Program-made: the position numbers and the translations under genes | Part shown: one piece after another, positions 1 through 8,661 of the stretch | Position numbering within the stretch: position 1 is the stretch's first letter | How the letters are laid out: each line of letters opens with the position of its first letter | The notes under the pieces: generated by a model | What the model saw: the letters and a program-made list of their open reading frames with translations, nothing else | Databases searched by the model: none | What the model was told of the DNA's origin: nothing | Origin: Echinostoma caproni | Lineage: Eukaryota > Platyhelminthes > Trematoda > Plagiorchiida > Echinostomatidae | DNA length: 10,391 bases | Assembly: GCA_900618425.1 (NCBI GenBank) | Contig: UZAN01044143.1 | Coordinates: 1 to 10,391 of the forward strand | Reading direction: 5' to 3'

Positions 1-2890
1 CGTGATTGAAGTGAGTCGTTTCGAAATACGGTCAGTACAAAGATTCACTGGAGATCGAGCCGAAAAGATATGGACAAATCGCTATAGAAGAGTATGAATG
101 GTTAATTATCTGAGGAATTAGAGAAAGCTTTTCGTAACGCGTACGGAACTTTATTTTGACTACGGCGTTGATAATATGCAATCTAATTGCTATAAATGTG
201 GGATCACCCACCGCACGTTGCAGAGTAATGTTTCGTTCAGTTTAATCCTACTTACCTCTTATCCAAAGCGACCTTTCGATAAATAACTCTCCTCCGGTAC
301 TGGATTTGTGGGATCAAAGCCCTACTGTTTTGCATATCTCATACTGAGTCAATTTGACTTCGATTGATTTTTTTGGTGCTACTGGAAAACTTATTTATTG
401 AGCACAATCAAAAAGTAGCACAAAGGACCGCTAAGAGATTTCATATTTGATCAATTAAAAATGAACTTCACATGCCGTACGAAGAATAGTGGAGCTCCGC
501 TTTGATAATTGTATTCAATAACTGGCTACTTTAACACTTGTCAGTAGTTAGGTTACATCAGGTTTACTGGTGGTACGCAATCGAAGGTATTGATAAGGAA
601 CCTGCATCTTACTATACACACAGTTGTCGCCAGTGAAAGTGCAGTGAAAGATGTAAAATAACGCAGTTCACGAAAAACCGTTGTGAAGCGCATCCACTTC
701 GAACTAATTACAAAAAGTTTATGTACTTACAATTAGAAAAGCTTTAATATTCCAAAGCTCTAGATTGTCAAAATGAGGGTTTTCTCTTAACAACCTTATC
801 TCAGATCATCAGATGTTTTAAATAAATTCGACAAGATTTTTAATATTTCAGCGAAAAAAAAACATGAAGATTATAGTAGATGGGTACCTTAAAATTACCC
901 CTTACCCCTCCACCAATAATAAAAACCGTCGGAATAAAAGTATTTAATGTGATGACTACGTTTGGTGGAAAAACGAAGGTTCTGCGAAGGCTACACAGAG
1001 GCAGCTTAACAATACATTATGACCCTTTTCCTGTTAGGGAGCATACGATTTGATCAAAAGCACACCAGGCGTGACCTGTTGTTAAAGCTTTCAGTGGCAC
1101 ACCTTATCGTTTTTCCTTCGTAAACGTTGGATTCTGTGTCTATTTGATGAAGATTAGACCGCAATGCAAAATCAAATAGTACCCTCAGATCTTTGCGAAA
1201 CATCTTATTAACTGGTTCGGGTTGCTTCTGCTAAATAATTCCAAGCAATCGCAACGGTACTTTGTGAATATATGTCACTTAAAAATATTCCTTGCGGGTA
1301 ACTTATTACATCAACGGCAAAATGAACGATGCGCTTCAAATGTCGTACATAGAAAACGCTAAAGGCAAACCCAATTTCGTGACGATGACAAATCGTGACC
1401 TTCAACAATTTTGGTCATTAAAGCTGGAAATCCAATGTTGAAGCGTTAATTCTTTCTCCCACTGCATTACGAACACGAATATGTGATTGATAGTATACCG
1501 TTGGATTTGATCGCACAAGCAGGGGAAATGAATGCACGATCTGCCAGCAAGATTACCCAATCACGATCATAATCGTACAGCGAAATACAGGAAAACAAAC
1601 TTCACTGATCGCTGCCAAACTCGCTGTGCATATGTATTGGGGTTTGGTGGACGGGTACTGCTAAGGTATCCAGCCACTGAGCAGGAGAACGACTAGGTTC
1701 TCAACCAAAACCTTTAGTTCTGACAAGAACCTAACCGCAAGGTAGCGGGTGAAGCGAAATGGAAGCCCATTTACTTGGATCACTTACTCCTCCACTATTT
1801 CTTACCGACTAAAACGCAAATTATATTCGAACCCCCAAATTGCAGGACCAGGAGACTGGACTTCGTTCGACCTTCCAGACATGATTAGATCTTCGGTTTG
1901 AAAAAAACCATCCTGTGTAGCTCGCTGGGTCAGAGAGGTGCACAAGCCATCACATCACATCAAAATGCAGTCTCGTCGTGATTACCCAAGCCTCAAATAA
2001 TTATCCGAAATGAAAAGATGTTGGAAATTGTTCAGTGTGAATAAATATTCGTGGTCAAACATGACCATTGCTGGATCCAGCAACAATACGTTCTATAAGA
2101 AATCTTTCTTTAAGTCCATTTCTCTTCCATGTATGCATTATCCTTCAAGCCAATCGAGACAACGATCCAGTTGTTCCATGTCCTCCCTTTTAGCTATGAA
2201 TTAGCATGTTGCATGTTGCTTACACAATAAATTCCAGTGGTGCACTGTTTCACTATCTGTGGAACAACAGTCTGAACGAGAAACATTATCGGAAGACGAT
2301 CAACTGGGAATCAAGCATCGAGAATAATTCGTGCGATTGATACAAAGTACTCCGACGATAGAACGTTCAGCATTCGTACATGAAAAACTCCCACTCATAT
2401 TATCTCCAACATCGTTCTTTGAAATTTCCAAATGACTGACTCTATAGTTTCAGCAGGTCCTACTGGTCATATTTTCTAGACGACTGCTCAAAACTCCGAC
2501 AGTGGAAAACATCAAATAATATCGTTATTCGGGATTTGTAGGTCTTTAAAAAGATCGATTATCCGTTCGCATGCTCTAAGAAGAACCTAAATAACATTCT
2601 TCGGTGAAGATGTGAACCATGTTAGCTGTCACAGTGGGAGTTAATACACTTATTCAAGTTCGGAATGCAACCAATCGACCATAACTGTAGAATCTAATAC
2701 GGAGGTGACCGGGGTCTGATGCCTGTACCAAGCTTGCAAAGGTGGATTATGCCAGGTGATCAAGCGGGCAATATGAGGTCTCGAACGTGATCTTCATTTA
2801 GGTAGACGGATTCACAGTGCTGATGATATTCAACCGGATTGAAACATTTATATAACGCCTTTCAGTTCAGTACAGTGGGAAAGCTTTTGA
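1..2890. other. AT-rich intergenic stretch, no recognisable gene
   Basis: No open frame here is long enough, or similar enough to a known family, to call as a gene. Reading both strands I found no tRNA-like fold, retroelement motif or long tandem repeat. The longest frames are about 65 codons, as expected by chance, and their translations are not recognisable. Diverged repeats, introns or UTRs of a distant gene cannot be excluded by eye. Confidence 0.6.
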
Positions 2891-2896
2891 AGATGA

Positions 2897-3398
2897 AAAT
2901 GCCGTAATGTGCTGTTCCCAATCAACTGCTGTGCAAAGGCTGTGGACCAGCTCAGACGAAAACAGCTGGTACGGAATGTAGCGAGCACATATTTTGCTCC
3001 GAATCCGGTGGTTTGCATCATAACTACCCAGATTCCGAAGCACTACTCCCACTTTGCGACTTATCACACGTAATCTATGAATTTCATTGTAGATGCGGAG
3101 CTATATACACGGGTGGAACAGAGAGGGAGGTGAGTACACGAGTGGCCGAATATATACCGGCATTGGCAACAACAATAATCCCAAAATCCCAGCAAAACAG
3201 ACCCCACGAAAACAAAAGGAAACACATCTGCGAGATATCACAGATATCAACTACTTTACCCGGGTTTATGGAAAACACATGGTTCACCCCTGGAGATCTA
3301 GGGTCAAGCTATGGTAGACACTGCCTCTCACGTCGTTAGACGGTTATGCGACCGCATTAATGCGACAAGACACGCACAACGATGTTAATAATCCGTGA
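2897..3398 (+). pseudogene. Penelope-like element fossil: GIY-YIG endonuclease domain, broken over three frames
   Basis: In Penelope-like retroelements a C-terminal GIY-YIG endonuclease nicks target DNA for target-primed insertion. The clearest part lies at 3067-3165, where the translation reads SHVIYEFHCRCGAIYTGG and then TEREVSTRVAEYIP. This matches the usual PLE layout: a Y in a GIY-like strand, a C-x-C pair, a YIG-like strand, T-x-R, a further R, and then an E-H-x-P type end. Upstream, 2900 to about 3025 reads in another frame with LRRKQLVRNV and TYFAPNPVV, resembling the linker before the domain. Downstream, about 3220-3395 continues in a third frame with HLRDITDINYF, where a PLE protein normally has an HL-x-DTGH-like motif. 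At least two frameshifts and one in-frame TAG (3315-3317) break it. YIG reads YTG, the usual R after it is G, and the usual EH is EY, so activity is not expected. I found no reverse transcriptase upstream. The fold family is fairly secure; the PLE assignment is inference. Confidence 0.62.
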
Positions 3399-3433
3399 TA
3401 CATAGTTGCAAAAACATTTACAGGCTCATGCGG

Positions 3434-3447
3434 ACACGTGCATGCAT
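3434..3447. repeat. 14-nt alternating purine-pyrimidine tract
   Basis: The bases acacgtgcatgcat alternate purine and pyrimidine without a break. It contains the CACGTG and GCATGC palindromes and shares the GTGCATGC core with the longer tract about 250 bases downstream. Such tracts can adopt Z-DNA; this is a physical inference only. Confidence 0.5.
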
Positions 3448-3692
3448 TTCGTCCTCCTTTAATACTACTACCGTTCTGAAACCCAGGTTCTCTGGTTGTT
3501 GCACATGCATCAAACATGTGATGGTGGGGTGGGACCTATGGGGACCGCCAGTTTCAGCCTACAGTGTCTCCATCCAGTCGCTTTGACCGAAGAGTGAAAC
3601 CTTTTCGGCCGATAGGACCCAATTGATCGGTCGATTGAAATGATTTGGGCTGTAAACAAAAGTTCGGAGGGGGTCACAACACCTCATATGAC

Positions 3693-3714
3693 TGCATGCG
3701 TGCACACGCATGCA
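3693..3714. repeat. 22-nt near-perfect palindrome, fully alternating purine-pyrimidine
   Basis: Arms TGCATGCGTG and CACGCATGCA are exact reverse complements, separated only by CA. All 22 bases alternate pyrimidine and purine, so the tract is both a cruciform candidate and a Z-DNA candidate. No adjoining gene or terminator context explains it. Confidence 0.75.
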
Positions 3715-3789
3715 ACGGCGTGGCAGATACGTTTTCATACGTCGTAGATAAAGCCGTATTCATATTATACAACTCAGCTACGGAAGAAA

Positions 3790-3810
3790 TGCTTCACTGT
3801 GCATGAAGCA
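3790..3810. repeat. Short inverted repeat, 7-bp arms and 7-nt loop
   Basis: TGCTTCA at 3790-3796 is the exact reverse complement of TGAAGCA at 3804-3810. It lies 16 bases before the G12 run. A hairpin this short occurs by chance fairly often, so no role is assigned. Confidence 0.4.
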
Positions 3811-3825
3811 CCATTATTGACGTTC

Positions 3826-3837
3826 GGGGGGGGGGGG
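3826..3837 (+). repeat. G12 homopolymer
   Basis: Twelve consecutive G residues stand in otherwise mixed, AT-leaning sequence. The exact length should be treated with caution, because homopolymers are prone to sequencing and replication slippage. Confidence 0.9.
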
Positions 3838-4726
3838 CAGCGAAAACAAATTACGTGTGCAATGAATGGAATCACATAAACATACTAGATGACAAAACGT
3901 TCGAATAAACTTGTGGACGGTAGATCACATGTTACTTAGAGCTAAAAATAAAAGATCCGTCAGTAGACCAGTGAAAAAGTATGGCAATCGAGAAAAAAAT
4001 TATGAGAAGTCACCCCGAGCAAAAGCTGGTGAGATGCGAACCAGTACCTTCATAAAAAAAGGACAGAAGTCACGAAGTAGTAAAGTATACGGCTGAAAAT
4101 CAGTCGGATCAGGAGATACTTGTGCCTACAAGGTTGCACCAATGTCCACAGCTAAAACGCACACAAATAAGCAACGAACGAAACCCTACTTGGAATGGTA
4201 GGAAGCATTCCGTTATGACTATAGTCTCAAAATGAGACAAAAAAGAGAGAACGCTTATGATACCTTGTTATGTATAAGGCCTTTTATGAGTTTCGCCAAC
4301 GGCAACCATGCATCCGATTAGGGGCAGCCGATATCGCCTACATGAACAATAACAATGGTTCTGGCTACTAATATCAATAACTTTTTGGGATCTTTGTTAT
4401 TTTTTGAAGTAACCATTGTACAGTTCACTCCCGGAGAGGCAAAAGGGACCAATTTAGAGCTACCTGGAGATATACTGATATGCTCCATCAATCGGTCTCC
4501 ATTGAATATCATCAATCACACATAAACATGTGACAAACCGAAAAATCTTATGGAGACAACAGTCGAATTACCCTAATTTGATCTCTGTCAACGAACCTTA
4601 AACATGTGCATATATAATGATCACTGCAAAACAAAACTACCTCGGATTATTTGTCGCGCACGTGTGTGTAACATAGGTTTGTACATCACGTTTTGCTTGT
4701 CAAACAAAACATCATGTGGTAATACG

Positions 4727-4757
4727 CGGAGGAGGAGGATGAGGGAGGGAGGGGGGG
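4727..4757 (+). repeat. GGA/GGGA purine tract with G-quadruplex potential
   Basis: The tract begins with GGA repeats from about 4728, then runs GGG-A-GGG-A-GGGGGGG at 4743-4757. The last part supplies four runs of three Gs with single-base loops, which meets the usual G-quadruplex pattern on the plus strand. It is also a nearly pure purine strand. An undetermined base lies 30 bases downstream, which suggests the locus is hard to sequence. Confidence 0.6.
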
Positions 4758-4786
4758 TAGCGGAAACACGCAGACCAATGCATCTT

Positions 4787-4787
4787 N
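4787..4787. other. Undetermined base (N)
   Basis: A single ambiguous base inside catcttnttg. It is an assembly or base-call gap and makes any frame crossing it uncertain. Confidence 0.98.
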
Positions 4788-5080
4788 TTGCTTGCACGTC
4801 CGAATATGTCTTAATTTGTTAACTGAAAGAACCTATTACCTGATTAAGGCTGACCTATGTTGTGAATATTTAGAACAAATTACGAATAAAGAAGGACATC
4901 AGCCTAACGTACATAGAGATAATGATATACTACAGGGTCGGATCCGAAGACATGAGTACCAAACTATCGTAATATATGCGCCACATAGTTTGTAGATTAT
5001 GAATCCGGGAAATGGTAAACCGGAGGTTCCAAGTTGGAAAACTAAGTTTGAAGTTACACACTGTTGGTTTCAAAACTAAG

Positions 5081-5114
5081 TAGATAGATAGATAGATAGG
5101 TAGATAGATAGATA
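5081..5114 (+). repeat. TAGA tetranucleotide microsatellite
   Basis: Four TAGA units, one TAGG variant, three more TAGA units and a partial unit. The minus-strand frame crossing it encodes a YLPIYLSIYL-type low-complexity peptide, which is an artefact of the repeat and not a protein. Confidence 0.92.
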
Positions 5115-6255
5115 AAGGACCACACAACGAATTAAGCAGTAAGTTTATTGTAAACAGCAAATGTGTAGCCGGTTCACAAACCGCGGAACAAGCAGGAACG
5201 AACAACTTGTAGGAAGGCAGGCAAGCAGGCCGACACCGGCTCACGCGTCGCACCACATTGCGATGAACAAATGGACGCATAAACCCCACGGGGAACAGAG
5301 ACTTTAGGACCCTAGCGATTGAAAGTTAAACCCTAGGGGACCAATGGATCGAATTCAACAGTGAGACCAGAGCATTAAAAGAACTGTATACCACTAAAAA
5401 AGGAAAAAGGAGAACTTCAATCTCACTGAATGCCTGGTTTTTGTCCTACGAAATCTCAACAGAGATTGCAATTCTTAAAGCGTCTGTTGCGGAAACTTTA
5501 CTTACTGTTCTCTTGTGGCAAGGGGATTTTTTCTAAATTGCGTGTGGGAGAGGCGGCAGGCATGTAAAGCTCGGGGTCAGTGCAAAATTGATGTGCCACG
5601 GGAAGCTACCTTATTTGATGAAGACGGAAAATCGTGATTCAAAATCTCATAAGAGGAGTATGAAACATTTCCCGGACATTCAGATTGTGATGGACGTTGT
5701 CTCGACAGGCTGCATAGGGTGTCTGAATGCATGAACCCTATGCGCAGAGCGTTGTTGATTGATACCAAAGCAACACAATTCATTTGAAACGCCATACAGA
5801 AAGCAAAAAGGAACAAAGTAAATAGAAATACTCGTGCCTCACACTGAATTGCATTTACCTATGTTAGTCAACAGCAGATAGTACGATTCGTCCGTATATC
5901 CATAATTTGGGATTGAGAGGCCTTTACATCCTATTAGATCCAATAAAACGAAAATTTTCTGAAAGGCAAGAAACAGGATGTGTGCGAACATTGAACGAGT
6001 GCATTCACTCGAGTGGGAAAAGTTTATGAGTGAAGAGATCAGTGCGCTTAACAATACCCGTGCACTTACAAAATAGACTGGAACCCTTCATCCAGAAAAG
6101 AAACAGCACATGATGACTGCATTTGTGGGATTTCTTCAGTGATGTACAGTTTCCGTTTGGTTCTCTGATCACGTCAATGCAATTCGCGGAGTCAAAACGT
6201 TTTCCGATTATGAGGATCGGAACATTAGCGTAAAACACACATTCACTCATTCGAT
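5115..6255. other. Unassigned stretch, no supported gene
   Basis: Three minus-strand frames follow one another between 5577 and 6250 (79, 71 and 81 codons), but I recognise no domain in them. No convincing exon series links them, although a donor-like AG|GTAAAT occurs on the minus strand near 5860. A small AGGC-type repetitive patch lies near 5211-5232. Nothing else could be assigned. Confidence 0.5.
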
Positions 6256-6312
6256 TGAAAAATCGCCTTGATAAAGATTACCCACGATAACCGAAATGTC
6301 GGCTTATTTTCA
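6256..6312 (+). ncRNA. Hammerhead-ribozyme-like fold, probably degenerate and retroelement-derived
   Basis: Hammerhead ribozymes self-cleave RNA and are known in Penelope-like elements and in schistosome SINE-like repeats. The parts appear here in the type I order. Stem I outer pairing is TGAAAA (6256-6261) with TTTTCA (6307-6312). A 3x3 internal loop follows, then GCC (6265-6267) with GGC (6301-6303). The core reads TTGATAA (6268-6274) where CUGAUGA is canonical. Stem II is GATTA (6276-6280) with TAACC (6288-6292), one A-C mismatch and loop CCCACGA. GAAA (6293-6296) follows, and then TGTC, which would place cleavage after C6300. Stem III would be a single A-U pair. Two core positions deviate (C3 to U, G8 to A) and one extra A precedes stem II, so activity is unlikely. 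An AATAAA lies downstream at 6376-6381. The fold was paired by hand and chance cannot be excluded. Confidence 0.42.
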
Positions 6313-6655
6313 CCTGTACCGACATCGCTGTGTTTTCAAAATTACAAATTATATAAAACACAAATGATTTTTAAAAATAAATACATAAAGCGTTAAGTTT
6401 CTTCCTAAGTTTTGTTTCACTGACGCGGAGAAAACTCCGATAATCTCGACAGAGTTGGTGAACAGAATACGATGATGTAACAAATGAGGGGTTGAGGGAG
6501 TTGTACAATAGGCGAAACCTAATGAGATCGAAACATCCGTACTGTGCTCCTCAACTTTGCAGTTCACTGACCCGCCCTGTGGAACCAAATTTAATTTTTT
6601 CATTCCAGTCAAACTGCATTGCTTAGTTTGGCATTTCACAGACCATGTATGTGCA

Positions 6656-6997
6656 TGTTATGTCTTATGCCAAGAAGTAAGATCGATACGTGCGCCTTTT
6701 TGTCTAGGCCCCAACAACTGGAGAAAGAACACTGATGAGAAACGACAGTCAGAGTGTATTCTTGATCATGAAGCAACAAACAAATACGTGCGGTAAATTG
6801 GGCGTACGCGAAAAGACGTGATGAAATACCAATCACATCGCGACCTTGACACTCAGGTTGATCGATCAGACGACAGCTATTTGATTCGCCTTAGTCATCC
6901 AGTCAGGAGTCAATTCGGCTTGGGCGTCACGAGCGCACTTGTGGTGTGACGCGGGTCGATGCGTGGCAGGACGGATTCTGTGCGCTCCGTCCTAACA
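6656..6997 (-). repeat. Gypsy 3' long terminal repeat (342 bp)
   Basis: The minus-strand LTR would start TGTTAGGACGG immediately after the polypurine tract and end GACATAACA at 6656. The termini TGTTA and TAACA are exact inverted repeats and include the TG...CA ends expected of retroviral-type LTRs. The length is typical of small animal Gypsy LTRs. I see no clear TATA box or AATAAA inside it. The flanking pentamer beyond the LTR is gtgca (6651-6655), one half of a possible target-site duplication whose partner is lost. The boundaries are inferred from the ends, not from a second LTR copy. Confidence 0.75.
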
Positions 6998-7010
6998 CCT
7001 CCCCTTTTGA
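6998..7010 (-). other. Polypurine tract (plus-strand primer site) of the Gypsy element
   Basis: The minus strand reads TCAAAAGGGGAGG directly abutting the TGTTA start of the LTR. A purine run at this position primes second-strand DNA synthesis in LTR retrotransposons. It overlaps the codons of the last pol residues (SKGEVLGR). Confidence 0.75.
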
Positions 7011-8105
7011 GATGTACGTTCGCAATTTGGGGTTGATTTGCAGTCTTGTGGTTGGCGTCCGTTTTCTGCTTGTGCGTCGGCTTGGTAAAATTTGTGGTTG
7101 TTGCTTTACTTCCCTTGGCTGTGATGCTCTCGGCAAACTGAAGGTTTCCAGCAGCATGTCGAAGGGTAGTTGTGGACTTTGAGTCCTTTCTTCGTGGCAT
7201 TTCGTTGGCCTTAATTGATTTGCGTGACGCAACCAAACTTCGGATTGTACTCGTACATTATACAATACAGCTCCACGTCTTCTCAGAATTCTGCCAGTTG
7301 CCCAGTGAGATCCGTCTGATCAATAGCATCATGCTAACATTGCTTAACCTGGGGCAAAGGAACGTAGCAAGGCTCCGAGTCGCTGATTGAACTGTTCTTC
7401 CATATTTCAGTTCCTTTCAGTGTTGTAGGTGGTTGGGCGCAACAGGTCAAACGGCATTCGTAACTTTCGGTTCATCAACACCTCTGCTGGGGAAACTCCG
7501 TTTGGTGAGTTCAGATTTGGAGTGCATCGATATAGGAACAGAAACCTTTCGATGACTTCTGCGGTTCATCCCTCCCCTTTTGATTTCTGGAGTGCCCGCT
7601 TGAAGATATCCATAAATTTTCCGCTTGGCCGTTTGATTGTGGATGATAAGGCGGGGAGTGTGCGTGGGTAATGTCATTTTGCTTGCAGAATTCTTTGAAT
7701 TGTTGTGATGTGAACTGAGTGCCGTTGACGCTAAGTAGTGTTTCAGGGATACCAAAACGACTGAAAACCTGCCGGAGGTTTGCGATTGTTGAGGATGACA
7801 TAGGGCTATCCAGAAGGAAAATCTCGGGCCATTTGCTGAAGGCATCGATAGCGATAAGGTAAGAATGACCAGTGATCGGTCCTGCAAAGTCAACGTGAAT
7901 ACGCAACCAGGGTTTGTCAGGAATTGGCCAACTGGAAAGCTTGGACTTTACTGGCATCTTAGCAGCAAAGGCGCATCGATGACAGTTTTGGGAGAGTTCT
8001 TCCCGTTCTTTATCCATGAACGGCCAATAGACGTAACTACGGACGAGTGCACGCATAGGTGGCACATCTGAAAATAGCTTTTGCAACTTTGGAAAATTTC
8101 GTTTT
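7003..8105 (-). pseudogene. Ty3/Gypsy pol fragment: integrase plus C-terminal tail, inactivated
   Basis: Integrase joins retroelement cDNA to the host genome. From the right, VRSYVYWPFMDKE and CHRCA (Cys at 7982-7984 and 7973-7975) are the remnant of the HHCC zinc domain, whose histidines are no longer visible. The core follows: Asp in HVDFAGPI (7889-7891), then SVNGTQF, then Glu in HPQSNGQAE (7619-7621). The spacing from the second position to Glu is exactly 35 residues, but that position is Val (GTC, 7727-7729) instead of Asp. One base is missing just after the Glu codon. From there a single other frame carries the rest: FKRALQKS, LFLYRCTPN, SPAEVLMNRKLR, RLGALLRSFAPG, TGRILRRRGAVLYNV and WLRHANQLRP, then a basic tail ending at the polypurine tract. 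Stops interrupt this frame at 7566-7568 and 7407-7409, and three more lie between about 7315 and 7350. The identification is secure and the gene is dead. Confidence 0.93.
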
Positions 8106-8528
8106 CTAAATCGTGCTACTTTTATAATTGCCAATAGGTAGTTTAACGTGAATGCCAAAACAGGTGCGGAGCAACATGCACGCACCTTTCTCGCGATACC
8201 ATTTATCAAGTTATCTCCTAATGACCAAAATAATACAAGGTCATGTAGAAACTATTCAGAGTTGGGGCAGAAAGAGAACTATTAGAATAATTCAAAGTTG
8301 GCATGTGGATAATCGGTTGGAACGTCATTCTGGATGGCCTGAGATTTGACGCGGAGATCTACAGCGGCATTCTGTCAACGAATTCAATTTGACATTGTTC
8401 TTTACGCCTTTTCATGCAATATACGAACACGGGAGAACTAACGTGTAATGCAACTGTGGGAGATGATTGTGAATGTGCACCACTAAGGAGCTCTCTCATG
8501 TTACAGTTTCACCTTCAACAACAATCTT
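8106..8528. other. Junction between Gypsy and LINE fragments, unassigned
   Basis: No recognisable protein on either strand. Minus-strand translation upstream of the integrase gives no RNase H or RT motif, so the Gypsy homology really ends near 8100. Two related 12-mers, attcagagttgg (about 8254) and attcaaagttgg (about 8289), are the only repetition noticed. Confidence 0.5.
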
Positions 8529-8661
8529 TTACAACCTTTTACCATGCACTTTCGTGCGCCGGTTTCCGTTGCTGTCTTTTGGCTGCCCATTGGGATGGAG
8601 AATAGGAGAAGAAAGGAAAGTTGAAAGTGGATTCGAAAGGAAAATGGAGAAGTTCAGTGGA
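8529..8661 (-). other. Probable LINE 3' untranslated tail
   Basis: This stretch directly follows the LINE stop codon on the minus strand. It is pyrimidine-rich in that orientation, with repeated TTTCC/CTTTC-like runs. No poly(A) or short terminal tandem repeat was recognised that would fix the 3' end, so the left boundary is arbitrary. Confidence 0.4.

Larger units (their letters stand above)
3399..5080. other. Unassigned stretch with short structural motifs
   Basis: No gene is supported. Frames of 60-72 codons occur on both strands but show no family motifs, and several are lysine/arginine- or repeat-driven. What can be seen are the alternating purine-pyrimidine tracts, a G12 homopolymer, a GGA/GGGA purine tract and one undetermined base at 4787, listed separately. 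The stretch between 3840 and 4720 is otherwise featureless to me. Confidence 0.5.
6656..8105 (-). mobile_element. 5'-truncated Ty3/Gypsy LTR retrotransposon
   Basis: Read on the minus strand, the order is integrase, pol C-terminal tail, polypurine tract, then 3' LTR, the standard right half of a Ty3/Gypsy element. Gag, protease, reverse transcriptase, RNase H and the 5' LTR are absent. Recognisable pol sequence fades at about 8100, so the element is truncated or replaced there. The integrase style (CHRCA, HVDFAGPI, YHPQSNGQAE) resembles animal Gypsy elements of the K02A2.6/Mag type; that clade placement is inference. With only one LTR present, neither LTR-LTR divergence nor the target-site duplication can be assessed. 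Confidence 0.9.

Noticed and set aside
1810..1840. TTCGAACCC resembling a tRNA B box on the minus strand
   Set aside because: No matching A box, acceptor stem or cloverleaf could be built around it.
2820..2844. A perfect CTGATGA core, a short foldable segment and GAAA, resembling a hammerhead ribozyme 55 bases before the PLE fossil
   Set aside because: Stem II starts with a U-U mismatch and has only four pairs (one wobble). No downstream NUH site gives a stem I that pairs with the upstream flank, so the match is probably chance.
4930..5289. 119-codon minus-strand frame with a hydrophobic, membrane-like centre
   Set aside because: The IYLPIYLSIYL segment is the translated TAGA microsatellite, and the rest resembles no protein family.
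5577..6250. Three consecutive minus-strand open frames that could be exons of one gene
   Set aside because: No recognisable domain, no convincing acceptor/donor series and lengths expected by chance in AT-rich DNA.
6732..6742. CTGATGA followed at once by GAAA, antisense to the Gypsy LTR
   Set aside because: There is no room for stem II, so a hammerhead cannot form.
6910..7236. Basic 108-codon minus-strand frame across the LTR junction
   Set aside because: It overlaps the pol C-terminal tail, polypurine tract and LTR in a shifted frame; the pol frame beside it carries the family motif WLRHANQLRP.
7511..7615. Last 35 codons of the open frame that carries the integrase core
   Set aside because: The frame runs on after the single-base loss following the Glu codon, so this tail is out-of-frame nonsense. 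The true pol continuation is in another frame.
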